Counted from the first letter of the stretch, positions 49,359 through 59,530 are shown. The stretch is DNA of 64,000 nucleotides from Arthrobacter sp. ERGS1:01 (GCF_001281315.1 NZ_CP012479.1:3286001-3350000); one strand, 5' to 3'. Notes: generated by a model from the sequence alone, not told the origin. Numbers and translations are program-made.

Positions 49359-50714
49359 ATGTCGAAGCAAACCCGGCAGCTGCACCTGAACGCGTTCCTG
49401 CACGGCACCGGCCACCATGAGGCCGCGTGGCGCCACCCCGATGTCGATCCGCGCGCCGAGCTGGGGCTTGACCACTATGTGGGGATCGCCCGGGCCGCCG
49501 AGCGGGGCAAACTCGATTCGTTGTTCCTTGCGGACGGCCTGGCGATCTCGCACAACATCACCTACAACGTCCACCACTCCTTTGAACCGCTGACCCTGTT
49601 GTCGGCACTGGCCACGGCCACCAGCCGGATCGGGCTCATCGCGACGGCGTCCACCACGTACAACCAGCCGTACTCGCTGGCCCGGGCGCTGGCCTCCGTG
49701 GACCGGATCAGCGGCGGGCGTGCCGGCTGGAACATTGTCACCTCGGCCGGGCAGGGTGAGGCCAGGAACTTCAACCTGGCCGACCGCCCCGACCATGCGG
49801 CCCGTTATGAGCGGGCCAACGAGTTCCTGGAGACGGCGAAGGCCCTCTGGGACAGCTGGGCCGACGACGCCGTGGTGGCGGACAAAGCGTCGGGCATTTA
49901 TAGCGACGTCGGGAAGATCCGCAGCATCGACCACCACGGAAAACACTTCCAGGTGCGCGGCCCGCTGAACCTGCCCCGCCCCATCCAGGGCCACCCGCTG
50001 CTGGTGCAGGCTGGTTCGAGCGAGGCGGGCAAGGAGTTTGCCGCCCGCCACGCCGAGGCAGTGTTCACGGCCCACCTCAGCGTGGACGCGGCCCGGGAAT
50101 TCTATGCGGACCTGAAGGGGCGGCTGGGCCGTTACGGGCGGTCGGCGTCGGAGCTGCTGATCCTGCCGGGCATCAGCGCCTACCTTGGCGACACCGTGGA
50201 GGAGGCGCAGGAGAAGTACCGGGCGCTGAACTCGCTGGCGAATCCCGAATACGGCGTCCGGCAGCTCTCGGCACAGCTGGACTTCGAGCTGTCCGGGTAT
50301 CCCCTGGACGGCCCGCTGCCGGAGATCCCCGAGGGCACGGACGGTTCGCAGAGCCGCAAGAAGCTCATTGTGGACGTGGCCCGGGAGGAGTCGCTGACCA
50401 TCCGGGGTCTGACGGAGCGGCTGGCAGGCGCGCGCGGCCACTACACGTTCATTGGCACCCCGGCCCAAGTGGCGGACGAAATCGAGCTGTGGTTCTCCAC
50501 GGGGGCCGCGGACGGCTTCAACATCATGCCGCCCACGTTCCCCGGCGGTCTGGACGAATTCGTGGACAAGGTGGTGCCGTTGCTGCAGGAGCGCGGCCTG
50601 TTCCGCACCGAATACACGGGCCGGACCCTGCGCGAACACTACGGCCTGGCGCGTCCCGTGGTGACCGAAGCCGAGGTGCAACCGGACGACTTGGAGCTCA
50701 GGCGTCCGGCATGA
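49359..50714 (+). CDS. Flavin-dependent LLM-class monooxygenase (NtaA/SnaA/DszA type)
   Basis: The 451-residue (beta/alpha)8 enzyme belongs to the luciferase-like group acting with reduced FMN from a separate reductase. 'QLHLNAFLHGTGHHEAAWRHPD' is the family opening. 'TYNQPYSLARALASVDRISGGRAGWNIVTSAG' is the flavin-binding core, followed by 'FNLADRPDHAARYERANEFLE' and the C-terminal 'LPPTFPGGLDEFVDKVVPLLQERG'-like segment here 'MPPTFPGGLDEF'. Members act on nitrilotriacetate, EDTA, pristinamycin, dibenzothiophene sulfone or alkyl sulfones. In this operon desulfurisation is likeliest. No flavin reductase gene is adjacent. The end overlaps the convergent antiporter gene by 17 bp. Confidence 0.9.
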   Translation: MSKQTRQLHLNAFLHGTGHHEAAWRHPDVDPRAELGLDHYVGIARAAERGKLDSLFLADGLAISHNITYNVHHSFEPLTLLSALATATSRIGLIATASTTYNQPYSLARALASVDRISGGRAGWNIVTSAGQGEARNFNLADRPDHAARYERANEFLETAKALWDSWADDAVVADKASGIYSDVGKIRSIDHHGKHFQVRGPLNLPRPIQGHPLLVQAGSSEAGKEFAARHAEAVFTAHLSVDAAREFYADLKGRLGRYGRSASELLILPGISAYLGDTVEEAQEKYRALNSLANPEYGVRQLSAQLDFELSGYPLDGPLPEIPEGTDGSQSRKKLIVDVAREESLTIRGLTERLAGARGHYTFIGTPAQVADEIELWFSTGAADGFNIMPPTFPGGLDEFVDKVVPLLQERGLFRTEYTGRTLREHYGLARPVVTEAEVQPDDLELRRPA

Positions 50715-52272
50715 TCATGGTGCGCAGGTCCAGCTGGCGCAGCACCCGGTCCGCCACCTCGGGGTCCGTATCCGGTTCGTTGCGGGCCAGCAACACTTCC
50801 TGCCGGGCCGCATCCAGGGCGATCGTCTGAACCGCGATTGCCAGTTCCCGTCCGCGTTTGCGCTGCGCCTCCTTGCCTTCGTTCTTGAGGCTGCCGTCCA
50901 GGAGCTCGGCATGGAGGCGCAGCATCTTGGACTTCACCAGGGCCAGCTTCTCCGCCGGCAGGTTTTGGATGACGTCGTTGTCCTTCAGCGCCGCAACGGC
51001 CGCTCCCTGGGCGCGCAGGGCCAGGAGCTTGGCCGCCTCACGTTCCTCGGCGCCGTCGTCGGTGGCTTTGAGCACGCGCATGAGCCAGGGCAGGGTCAGG
51101 CCCGGCAGCACCAGGGTGGCCAGCAGTACGGCACAGGCCACCACGATGATCTCGTGCCGGCCGGGGAACGCGTCGCCGTTGGGTAGCGCGGTGGGCAGGG
51201 CCAGTGCGAGGGCCAGGGTGGCCAGCCCGCGCATGCCGCACCAGGTGAGGATGACGACGTCCTTCAGGCTGGTGGGCGGGAGGTCGCCGTCGCGCTTGGC
51301 GGAGAGCAGCGCCACGAGCCACAGCCACACGAACCGGACGACGATCACCAGCACGCTGATCCCGATGGCGAGCGGCAGCATGCCCCAAATCGCGGAGCCT
51401 TCGGCCTTGATGACCTCGCGGACCTCCAGCCCCACCAGGCCAAACGCGAGGCCCGTGACGAGCAGTTCCACCACGTCCCAGAACGCGGCGCGGGTGATGC
51501 GTTCGGTGGCGTCCTCGGCGCGGGCGTGCCGCTTGATCTCCAGAGCCGTGACGACGACGGCGATGACCCCCGAGGCGTGGACCTCCTCGGCCAGGATGTA
51601 CGCGGCGAATGGCACCACCAGGGTCACGGCGCTGCGGGCCACGGAGGAGGTGATGAGCTTGGTGATGAGCCCCGTCACCCAACCCATGACCATGCCGACG
51701 ATGACGGCGACCACGGCTCCCAGCGCGAACTTGCCGATGACGCCGGGGCCGAACGCCTCGCCGTCCATGGCGGCGGCGACGGCGGCCTGGAAGATCACGA
51801 TGGCCGCGGCGTCATTGAACAATCCCTCGCTTTGGAGCACCGTGATCAGGCGCCGTGGCATGTGGACGCGTCCGGCCACGGATTCCACGGCTACCGGGTC
51901 CGGCGGGGCTGCCATGGCGCCCAGGGCCAGGGCCGCGGGCAGGCCTATCCCGGGGATCAGCAGCCAGGCGGCCCCCGCCACCATCGCGGTGGAGACCACC
52001 ACGAGGGCCACGGCCAGCAGCAGGATGGTCCGCCACCGGATCCGGAACACCGACCATGAGCTTTTTTGCGCCGTGGCGAACAACAGCGGCGGAAGGAAGA
52101 TGGGCAGGATCAGTTCGGGGTCGATCCGCAGGTCCGGGAAGCCGGGGATGAAGGTCAGCGCCCCGGCCATGATGAGCATGAGCACGGGGTAGGGCAGCCG
52201 CAGCCTGTCCCCCAGACCCACGGCAACCACGGTGGCGAATAAGAGTCCGATGATCAGTACGAGCTGTTCCAC
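50698..52272 (-). CDS. Na+/H+ antiporter, CPA1 family
   Basis: The 524-residue protein has about 12 membrane helices and a C-terminal cytoplasmic tail (about 400-524) that is helical and charged. The CPA1 ion site is seen in 'AAPPDPVAVESVAGRV' and 'LQSEGLFNDAAAIVIFQAAVAA', which holds the ND motif of NhaP-type exchangers. Other segments are 'RITRAAFWDVVELLVTGLAFGLVGLEV' and 'VILTWCGMRGLATLALALALPTAL'. It is probably a monocistronic gene with a role in pH and Na+ homeostasis. K+ instead of Na+ cannot be excluded. Confidence 0.92.
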   Translation of the reverse strand: MEQLVLIIGLLFATVVAVGLGDRLRLPYPVLMLIMAGALTFIPGFPDLRIDPELILPIFLPPLLFATAQKSSWSVFRIRWRTILLLAVALVVVSTAMVAGAAWLLIPGIGLPAALALGAMAAPPDPVAVESVAGRVHMPRRLITVLQSEGLFNDAAAIVIFQAAVAAAMDGEAFGPGVIGKFALGAVVAVIVGMVMGWVTGLITKLITSSVARSAVTLVVPFAAYILAEEVHASGVIAVVVTALEIKRHARAEDATERITRAAFWDVVELLVTGLAFGLVGLEVREVIKAEGSAIWGMLPLAIGISVLVIVVRFVWLWLVALLSAKRDGDLPPTSLKDVVILTWCGMRGLATLALALALPTALPNGDAFPGRHEIIVVACAVLLATLVLPGLTLPWLMRVLKATDDGAEEREAAKLLALRAQGAAVAALKDNDVIQNLPAEKLALVKSKMLRLHAELLDGSLKNEGKEAQRKRGRELAIAVQTIALDAARQEVLLARNEPDTDPEVADRVLRQLDLRTMIMPDA

Positions 52273-52343
52273 CTTGTTTACTTTACGGGGTTGGCGTCAG
52301 GCGGTTGGGTCCGTGCCGGGAATTGCCGCCTGACGCCCGCCGT

Positions 52344-53006
52344 TCAGCCCTTGGCCAGGGTCTGGTCCAGGGCCTGGCCAATGGGTACGTCGCCGTCGGT
52401 GAATTCGATCGTGTGGCCAATGGTCGCCGCGTGATCCAGCACGGCGGCGGCAACGAGCGCCACATTGGCGCGGGAGGTGTTCCGGTGCGCCATGTCGGGG
52501 GCCGTGGTGATGGTGCCCGTGGGCTCCTCCGAGGTCAGGGCGCCGGGGCCGAGGATGGTCCAGGCCAGGGCGGTGGTGCGCAGGTGGGCGTCGGCGGCCG
52601 CCTTGGCCTCGGCGTAGGCGAAGAAGCCGTCCTCGGACGGGACCCCGTGGCCGGGCCCGGCGCCCAGGTAGGAGACCATGACGTAGCGGGACACGCCCGC
52701 CGCGGCGGCCGCATCCATGGTGCGGATCGCGGCGTCCCGGTCCACCGCGTAGGTGCGTTCGGGGCTGCCGCCGCCGGCCCCGGCCGACCACACGATGGCG
52801 TCCTGCCCGGCAAACAGGGTGGCGAGTTCTTCCGCCGTGGCGGAAACGACGTCGTGCACCACGGGAGTGGCCCGCGCGGCGGCAACGTCGTCAATCTGGG
52901 CGGAGTTGCGAATCACCCCGGAAACCTCGATGCCGGCCTCTGCGAGCAGCGGTGCCAGCAACAACGCAATCTTGCCGTGCCCGCCAATGATCATGACCTT
53001 CTTCAT
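52344..53006 (-). CDS. NAD(P)-binding SDR-type reductase (YwnB/YhfK-like)
   Basis: A 220-residue atypical short-chain dehydrogenase. The nucleotide motif is 'VMIIGGHGKIALLLAPLLAEAGIEVSGVIRN' (GxxGxxG class), followed by 'AIVWSAGAGGGSPERTYAVDRDAA' and 'YVMVSYLGAGPGHGVPSEDGFFAYAEAKAAADAHL', where Y and K of a YxxxK-like pair lie. Length and motifs match the NmrA/YwnB family of small NAD(P)H-sensing or reducing proteins. AAGGGAC precedes the ATG. Possible role in oxidative stress; no specific substrate can be assigned. Confidence 0.85.
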   Translation of the reverse strand: MKKVMIIGGHGKIALLLAPLLAEAGIEVSGVIRNSAQIDDVAAARATPVVHDVVSATAEELATLFAGQDAIVWSAGAGGGSPERTYAVDRDAAIRTMDAAAAAGVSRYVMVSYLGAGPGHGVPSEDGFFAYAEAKAAADAHLRTTALAWTILGPGALTSEEPTGTITTAPDMAHRNTSRANVALVAAAVLDHAATIGHTIEFTDGDVPIGQALDQTLAKG

Positions 53007-53104
53007 GCGTGTCCCTTCGTCGCGGCCCCGGGTGCGGAACCTGCTGCTTTCCCAGTACATACCCTTGGCCCGGATTGGGCCACCGGCGCGGCCGCGGGAG
53101 CAAA

Positions 53105-53147
53105 CAAACAGCCACCCGGAAGCGTCGGGCTTCCGGGTGGCTGTTTG
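53105..53147 (-). terminator. Intrinsic terminator after the giant surface protein gene
   Basis: A 19 bp perfect stem (53105-53123 with 53129-53147) with 5-nt loop, followed on the minus strand by TTTG repeats. It stands about 27 bp past the stop. Confidence 0.88.
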
Positions 53148-53174
53148 CCCCGTTACGGGAGGTGGTGCGGGCTC

Positions 53175-56100
53175 CTAGGCCCGTGCCTTCCGGCGTTTGC
53201 GGACGGCCAGTGCAAGCCCGGCCAGCAGCGCGCCCACGGCGGCGAGGGTGATCCCGCCGATTCCCGCGGCGCCCGTGTTGCCCAGCTCCGGACCGGTGCC
53301 GTTGCCGTTGCCCGTGCCCTTGCCGGGGCCAGTGCCCGGATCGACCGGAGCAACGGGTGCCACCTTGAAGGTGTTGGTGACCTGGACGGTTGCCGTACCG
53401 TTCACTGTCACCTTGCCGTCCGTGCCGCCGGTGGACGCCGTGTACGTCACGGTGTCACCGTCCGGCAGGTTTCCCTCGGTCACCACGCAGCTCGCGCCGT
53501 TGGGGACGCTGATGGTCTTGGCCGTGCCGCCCTTCAGGGTGAAGGCCGCGTCCGCCGGGGCTAGGGCCACGGGGCCCTGGCCGGTGGTGCACACCAGGGT
53601 GAAGGGGTACGGGCCGGCGCCGCCGTTGACGACCTTCTTCGAGACGGTCAGCAGGCCGGCATCGAAGGTGTTCGTCACCGTCAGCGCCACGGCCGTATCG
53701 AGTCCGACGACGGCGGCGTTGGCGCGGTCACCGTGGTCGATCGACACGCTGGAGGCCCCGCCGTTGGCGGTTTCGGCCACCCAGCAATCAGCCCCGACGG
53801 GCAGCTTGTCCACCGTGATGGCCTCCCCGCCCTTGATCGTGTACGGACGGTCGGTGACCACCGGGGTGGCCGTTGCCGCGCCCTGGTTCAATTCACAGCT
53901 GAGGGCCAGCGAGAACTCGCGCTCGCCCACATACCCGGCGGCGGCGCCGTCGAGCTTCTTGGAGAGCGTCAGTTCACCATAGCTGAACGTGTTCGTTGCC
54001 GTGATGGAAAGCTGCTGGAGGTCGCTGGGGATCTCCGACTTCACCACCTTGGCACCGTTCTCAAAGGAGTCGTGGTTGACGGTGCCCGAGGTTGCCCCGC
54101 CGGTGTTGGTCTCGACGCCGTAGCAGCTGGTGCCCAGCGGCAGCTTCACCGGTTTGCCGTTGGCGTCCAACAAGGCTCCGCTGGATTCGCCGCCCTTGAT
54201 GTTCACCGACTGCGAGAACACCGTGGTACGCACGGGATTGCCTTCGGCATCCTTGGCGTCCCGTTCACAGGTGACCAGGATGGTGAAGACGGCGTTCTTG
54301 GCGTAGTCCTCCTCCGCGGCGTCCCCGGCCAGCGTCTTGGTGACGCTGATCGTGCCGGCCGTGAACACGTTGGCGTGCTCCCCCGTGAACCCTGCCACGA
54401 CGTTGGCGCTGTCGGGCACCTCCACCGTGACGGGCGCCGGGGTGTCGTCGGCCCCGCCGTTGTCCGTCTCGCTCACCTCGCAGCTGGCGCCTGCGGGCAG
54501 GCCCTGGAGCTTCTCCGAGGTGAAGGCGCTCTGGCCCGTGGTGCCCTTCGGGATCGTGATGCTCTCATTCACGGCTGCTTCCTTGCCGTTGAATGCACAC
54601 ACGACCGAGAACGTGAACGGGCCCTGGGCGAGTTCCGGGGCGCCGGAGCCGGTGACTTCCTTGTTCACCGACAGGGAGCCGGTGCGGAAATCGTTCGTGA
54701 TGGTGACGTGGGCCGGAATGCCGGAGTGCGTGACGACAGGATCGGACTGGCCGGGTTGGCCCGCCTTGGCCGGAAGGTACGTGACCTCGGTGGCGCCGCC
54801 GTTGTCGGTCTCCGCCACGTAGCAGCTGCTGCCCGGAGGCACGGCCGTCACGAAGCTCTTGCCGTTGGCCGGAACGTTGACCGCCTTCGGGCTGTAGCCC
54901 TCCACCGGGGTGCCGTTGAAGGAGCAGAAGACGTCCATGGGGTAGCTGTCCTGGGCGAAGCCGGCGGCCGCACCGGTCACCTTCTTCTCCAGCTCAACAA
55001 CCGCGTCGGGGAAGTCGTTGGTGATCATGGCCGTTTCCACGCTGGGTGCGCCCAGAGCGGGCTTGATGACGGCGGTGAACGGGTTGTCCGCGCCGTGGTC
55101 GGTGAAGCCGCCCAGGGATTCAACCTCCCACACCTTGCAGCTTGAGTTCGCCGGGATGCCGGTGATGCGGACCTCGGAGCTGGAGGAGACCTTGTAGTCC
55201 TTGTCCAGCACGGTAAGTTTGTCCCCACCCACAGGGGTGAGTTCACAGCTCACATGGAAGGTGAACTTCACATCCGCGAGGGGCAGATTGGACGGGTTGG
55301 CGCCAATCTTCTTGGCCAGGACCAGCTCGCCATAGGCCAGCGCCACGCCCACCTTGATGGGCTCGGTGGGCGGGAGCACATGGGCGCTGCCGTTGCGGTC
55401 GGTGGTCTCGGCGTGGGCAAAGGAGTTCCAGGCGATCGTCGGATCGCCCGCCTCGGCCACGTCCACCGGCGACTTCATCTCAAAGGCGATCTCCACCTTT
55501 TCCCCGGGTGCGATCTTCGGGGCAAAGTGGATCCGCATCTGGGCCGCGGTGACGGCCGGGCCGAACTTCGCGTTCCAATCGGATGCCGCGCACTGCGGTT
55601 TTGAGGACCCGGCACCACCCATGTCAAGGTCCTTGTCGCAGACCTGGGCGTTGTTGGTGTACAGCGTGGTCAGGGTGCCGGGGCCGCTCAACGTGGGCTC
55701 CGTGGCGAGGACCGGGCGCTTGTCCCAGTCGGTGCCGCGGTCCTCGTTGGCCACGATGCCCTTGTCGCCGGCGGCCGGGAACACGTCGATGAGGCGCATG
55801 TCCGTTCCGGCCTCGGTGCCGGCGTTGACCAGGCGCAGCAGGTACTTGAACGTGTCGCCCGGGTTCACCAGGGCCACGCACGGGTAGGCCGTGTACTTCA
55901 GGCCCGCCCCGTCGACGGTCACGGGGCACGTTGCCCCGCCCACCGGCACGGCTTCCTTGGTCAGGGTGTTGTACCAGCCCAGGCTTGGCGTTCCGGCAAC
56001 CCACTTGCGGGACTGGAAGAACGCGCCGGCCTTGACCGTCAACGTAGCCGTGTCGGTGCAGTACGTTCCCTCACCAAAGGCGTGCCCGGTGTCCTTGGAC

Positions 56101-59100
56101 CCGGCGCAGGCCAGGTCCGGGTTGGAGCCGGTGGCGCCCATCGTGTTGGTCAGGACCGCGCCGGAGCCGGGGCCGGGTTCCAGCGTGGCCCGGATCTCAA
56201 TGACGAACTCGGTGCCGGGGGCAAAGAGGAACGGCTTGCCGTCGGCCTGCTTGCCGAAGTCCCATTCCAGGGCCGAGACCCGCTCCCCCGTGGTGCTGGG
56301 GGTGAAGACGGGGGCAGGGAGCGCGGCGGTGTTGGCCGGAACGTCCTTCACCGTGATCTTGAACGGCAGGCCATTGTCGCCCTTGAAGGTCTCGTCAAAG
56401 GCGATGCCCGGGGGCAACAGGTCCTTGACTACCAAGTCGGTGATGTTTCCCTGGCCGGAGTTCTTCACCGTCAGGTAGAACGGTGCCGTTTCGCCGGCGC
56501 CGATGATGCTGTCCGGCTTCTTGTCCACGGTGAGCTGGTTGCTGCCCGGGATCAGCTTGATCGTGGCGTTGACGTCGCCCTTGACAGGTTCCAGCCCACC
56601 GGTTTCCGCCACTGTCTCATACTTGCCCGTTGCGGTATTTTGCAGGGCCACCGGGATTCCCGCGGAGGGGTTGCTGCGCAAGGTGTCCCGCGGCGCGAAT
56701 TCGTAGCTGAGCGATCCCACGCAGGCAGTGTCGGTGACGTCCCAGCACGGGATGATGGCGTATCCGCCGCCGGCCTGGTTGCTGTTGCTGAACGTGGCGC
56801 GGAGGCCGAGCACGTTGGCGGCCTGCACGGATGCGGGGATGGCGGCCTGTGCCCTGGGGGTGCCGTTGACCCAGCCGGCGGCCGTGAGTACATCGATTTG
56901 CACCCGGTTGGCGCCGGTGGGGAACTTGACGGTCTTGATCTTGCTGAAGTTCACGGCGTCGAAGAAGCCGGGATCCGCGTCGGTGAGCTGCAGGGCCCTG
57001 GCGCTGAGGTTTCCGGTGTTCTTGATGCTCAGCGTCACATCGGCAAACTGCTGGGGCAGGCCCGGAACATGCTCGGGCAGGCTCGCCTTGCTGATGCTCT
57101 TGTTCAGTGAGGCACCCGAGCTTGCGGCACCCGTGGTGATTTGCGGGGCGCAGCTGGGGCTGGCGGGGTTGAAGGTTCCGCCGGTGGTGGTGATGAAGCA
57201 GTTGGTGAAGGGCACGCCGTTCAGGATGCCCGGGCGGCGCTCGGTCACCAGGTTCAGCGTGAATTTGGCGCCGGCCGGCAGGTTCCCGTCCAGGGTGGCC
57301 CGGATGCCCGTGGCGGCGTTCAGGTTGGCGGTGTTGCCCGCGGCATAGGGCACCCAGGATCCGCCGACGAACAGTTCGATCGTGACGTTGGGCAGTTCCG
57401 CGGCCTTGCTGACGGAGGCTGAATTCAGCTTCACGTACAGGAAGGGGTTGGCGGCGTTCAACAGCGGGGCACCGTCGGCGCCAACGGGCGGGTCGCTGAT
57501 GCGCGGTGTCACGAGCGGCACGTTGCCGTTGTTGGCCACTTCAAGGCTGAAGGGAATGGGTTGCCCCGGCGGGACCGACTGCTGGCCCACGGTCTTCACG
57601 CCGGAGGAGGACGGGACGGGTGCTTCCACGGGCAGGTTCTTGCACGCGCTGCCGGAGGTGATGCCCGTGCCGTCCACGCGGCCCGCGGAACCGGAGAAGG
57701 CTGCGCAGTTGGCGATGTTGGGGCTGGTGCCGCCGGGGAGGTCCTCGTTGGTGACCAGGTTGTTCAACGCACCGTGCAGGTCCAGGCCCGCCGTTGCCTT
57801 TTCGGCGATGGACGGGTTGCCGCCGGCATCCACGCCCGTGTAGGTAACTTCCACCTTCTGAACGGCCGAGCCCGCACGCAGGATGTTCTCAATGCCGCCC
57901 TGCGCCGCGAGCTGCGCCGGGGTGTAGCTCTTCACGAGCGGGGCGCCGTTGCTGTAGCTCACGGTCAGCGTCACTGCCGTGGTGCCCGACGGCGGGCGGA
58001 TGCGGATGGTGGACAGGTCCACCTTGTTCAGCTCCGTGGCCTTGGCCGGGTCCGGCTCCACGATGGTGATTTCCTTGACGGGGAACGGCGAGCCGTTGGT
58101 GACGTCCACCGTGGCGGTGACGGGCGAGTTTTCGCCCACGACGGCGTGTTCGTTGCTTGAGTTCTTCCAGTCGCCGTTGGTGTCGGCAAAGAAGTTCTTG
58201 GCGCCCTTCAGGACCAGGGAGTCGGGCAGGATTTGGGTGCTGGCGCAGGCCGGCGCCCCGTCCTTGGCGCCGTCCTTGGCATCCACCGCGGCGGGAGTTG
58301 CACAGTTGTTGACCACGAGCTTGTCCGCCGGGCGCAGCTTCTGCCCGGTGGATCGGATCGTATCGCGCAGTTCCACGCCCAGTTTGACGGTGCCGCCGGT
58401 GGCGTCGTACGGGAGTGCCGCGCCGGCCTTGTCGGTGAAGGTGACCTCGGCGCCGACGACGTCGGCGGGGTTGATGCCGGCCGGTAACACGAAACTGCCG
58501 GCGGTGCCCAGGGTGCCGCCGGCGACCCAGCCGGCCGCCGTCTTGACCCGGAGCACGGCCGTATCGGCGCCCTTGGGGAAGGTTGCGACGGCGGCATCCG
58601 TGAAGTTGAAGTTTTCAAACGTCGCCGGGGAGTCATCGGTGATCTTCAGCGCGGTGATAGTCGCGGAGCTGGAGGAGTCGTTGCGCACGCCCAGGGTGAT
58701 GGTGCCGGCCTCGCCGCTGCCGGCGACTGCCGAGCCGTCGGCCCAGGACTTGGTGGCGACGCTGTTGACCACCTTGGGGACGGAGACCACAACGTTGTTG
58801 GTGGATTCCACGGCCGGGAAGTTCTTGCCCGTTGCGTGCGCGGTGTTGGCGACGGTCTCGCCGTCCTTCAGCGGGCTGCCGACGGGCAGGCGCATGCCCA
58901 CCTCAAAGCTCAGGGGGGATCCCGCAGGCAGGCCCACGGCTCCGGCCGGGTTCTGGAGCGGAATCTTGAATTCCACCGTCAGCAGGCCCGTGGCCGGATC
59001 GTATTTCACCACGCGGGTGTTGGTGCTTTGTGGGAGGCTGGTGACTTCCAGCCCGGCGGGCAGCTGATCGGTCACCGTGAAGTTCACGCATTCCACCACG

Positions 59101-59315
59101 ATGCTCTTGCAGCTCGCGACAATCTCGTAGAGGACTTCCTTGCCCGGCACCAGCGGCTTGCCGTCAAGGTTGTTGGTCTTCGTGATTCCGGCGGCGCTTT
59201 GCGGCTCGGGCGCGGCCTGGGCCGGTAACGCCGTCCCCATCCCGAGCACCACCAGGGCCCCCACCACAAGCATCCGCAGGGCGGTGCCCGATATTCGACG
59301 TGCTGCCAATCGCAT
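53175..59315 (-). CDS. Giant repeat surface protein with sortase-like C-terminus (DUF5979/DUF11 domains)
   Basis: A 2046-residue secreted, wall-attached protein. The start is set at 'MRLAARRISG', with GGGGAT upstream, which gives a signal peptide ending near 'LPAQA|AP' (about 35). Residues up to ~1300 form DUF11/CARDB-like beta-sandwich repeats ('GNVPLVTPRISDPPVG', 'FYLTVKNSGQGNITDLVVKDLLPPGIAF' and relatives). Next come six tandem DUF5979-type units of 110-130 residues, each opening like 'YGELTLSKKL' and containing one 'LPxGxxC' cysteine and 'ETxNGGA'. A Gly/Asn/Thr linker leads to 'ELGNTGAAGIGG', a membrane helix and 'RKRRKARA'. The motif LGNTG deviates from LPxTG/LAxTG. An AraC-type gene lies upstream. 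Adhesion is likely; ligand unknown. Confidence 0.86.
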   Translation of the reverse strand: MRLAARRISGTALRMLVVGALVVLGMGTALPAQAAPEPQSAAGITKTNNLDGKPLVPGKEVLYEIVASCKSIVVECVNFTVTDQLPAGLEVTSLPQSTNTRVVKYDPATGLLTVEFKIPLQNPAGAVGLPAGSPLSFEVGMRLPVGSPLKDGETVANTAHATGKNFPAVESTNNVVVSVPKVVNSVATKSWADGSAVAGSGEAGTITLGVRNDSSSSATITALKITDDSPATFENFNFTDAAVATFPKGADTAVLRVKTAAGWVAGGTLGTAGSFVLPAGINPADVVGAEVTFTDKAGAALPYDATGGTVKLGVELRDTIRSTGQKLRPADKLVVNNCATPAAVDAKDGAKDGAPACASTQILPDSLVLKGAKNFFADTNGDWKNSSNEHAVVGENSPVTATVDVTNGSPFPVKEITIVEPDPAKATELNKVDLSTIRIRPPSGTTAVTLTVSYSNGAPLVKSYTPAQLAAQGGIENILRAGSAVQKVEVTYTGVDAGGNPSIAEKATAGLDLHGALNNLVTNEDLPGGTSPNIANCAAFSGSAGRVDGTGITSGSACKNLPVEAPVPSSSGVKTVGQQSVPPGQPIPFSLEVANNGNVPLVTPRISDPPVGADGAPLLNAANPFLYVKLNSASVSKAAELPNVTIELFVGGSWVPYAAGNTANLNAATGIRATLDGNLPAGAKFTLNLVTERRPGILNGVPFTNCFITTTGGTFNPASPSCAPQITTGAASSGASLNKSISKASLPEHVPGLPQQFADVTLSIKNTGNLSARALQLTDADPGFFDAVNFSKIKTVKFPTGANRVQIDVLTAAGWVNGTPRAQAAIPASVQAANVLGLRATFSNSNQAGGGYAIIPCWDVTDTACVGSLSYEFAPRDTLRSNPSAGIPVALQNTATGKYETVAETGGLEPVKGDVNATIKLIPGSNQLTVDKKPDSIIGAGETAPFYLTVKNSGQGNITDLVVKDLLPPGIAFDETFKGDNGLPFKITVKDVPANTAALPAPVFTPSTTGERVSALEWDFGKQADGKPFLFAPGTEFVIEIRATLEPGPGSGAVLTNTMGATGSNPDLACAGSKDTGHAFGEGTYCTDTATLTVKAGAFFQSRKWVAGTPSLGWYNTLTKEAVPVGGATCPVTVDGAGLKYTAYPCVALVNPGDTFKYLLRLVNAGTEAGTDMRLIDVFPAAGDKGIVANEDRGTDWDKRPVLATEPTLSGPGTLTTLYTNNAQVCDKDLDMGGAGSSKPQCAASDWNAKFGPAVTAAQMRIHFAPKIAPGEKVEIAFEMKSPVDVAEAGDPTIAWNSFAHAETTDRNGSAHVLPPTEPIKVGVALAYGELVLAKKIGANPSNLPLADVKFTFHVSCELTPVGGDKLTVLDKDYKVSSSSEVRITGIPANSSCKVWEVESLGGFTDHGADNPFTAVIKPALGAPSVETAMITNDFPDAVVELEKKVTGAAAGFAQDSYPMDVFCSFNGTPVEGYSPKAVNVPANGKSFVTAVPPGSSCYVAETDNGGATEVTYLPAKAGQPGQSDPVVTHSGIPAHVTITNDFRTGSLSVNKEVTGSGAPELAQGPFTFSVVCAFNGKEAAVNESITIPKGTTGQSAFTSEKLQGLPAGASCEVSETDNGGADDTPAPVTVEVPDSANVVAGFTGEHANVFTAGTISVTKTLAGDAAEEDYAKNAVFTILVTCERDAKDAEGNPVRTTVFSQSVNIKGGESSGALLDANGKPVKLPLGTSCYGVETNTGGATSGTVNHDSFENGAKVVKSEIPSDLQQLSITATNTFSYGELTLSKKLDGAAAGYVGEREFSLALSCELNQGAATATPVVTDRPYTIKGGEAITVDKLPVGADCWVAETANGGASSVSIDHGDRANAAVVGLDTAVALTVTNTFDAGLLTVSKKVVNGGAGPYPFTLVCTTGQGPVALAPADAAFTLKGGTAKTISVPNGASCVVTEGNLPDGDTVTYTASTGGTDGKVTVNGTATVQVTNTFKVAPVAPVDPGTGPGKGTGNGNGTGPELGNTGAAGIGGITLAAVGALLAGLALAVRKRRKARA

Positions 59316-59419
59316 GTGATCCCCATCATGAAAAGCGCGCATTGCTCCCGGACACAACTCATGCCGGTGAATCAAGGATTCCCGGCATGGATTGGCCGCG
59401 CAGAAGCGGTTTGCGCGAA

Positions 59420-59443
59420 ATTATACTTAGGCCAAATCCTAAG
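59420..59443 (-). promoter_or_regulatory. Promoter of the giant surface protein with adjoining operator-like dyad
   Basis: A perfect TATAAT (minus strand, 59420-59425) is directly preceded by CTTAGG-N6-CCTAAG (59426-59443), a 6 bp perfect inverted repeat. The -35 region is poor, which suits an activated promoter. The start would lie ~100 nt before the ATG. The AraC-type protein encoded upstream is the obvious candidate activator; this is inference. Confidence 0.6.
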
Positions 59444-59530
59444 CGGCGGTGCGGCCCGATGGCTCCGGAAAGCACAGACCGCCATCCGCCGGTGCACGGA
59501 ACACCGCCAATTGGGTGTTCGACGGCGCCG

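Noticed and set aside
53733..55145. 470-residue plus-strand frame opposite the giant surface protein
   Set aside because: It lies across the DUF5979 repeats and repeats with them; no ribosome binding site or domain.
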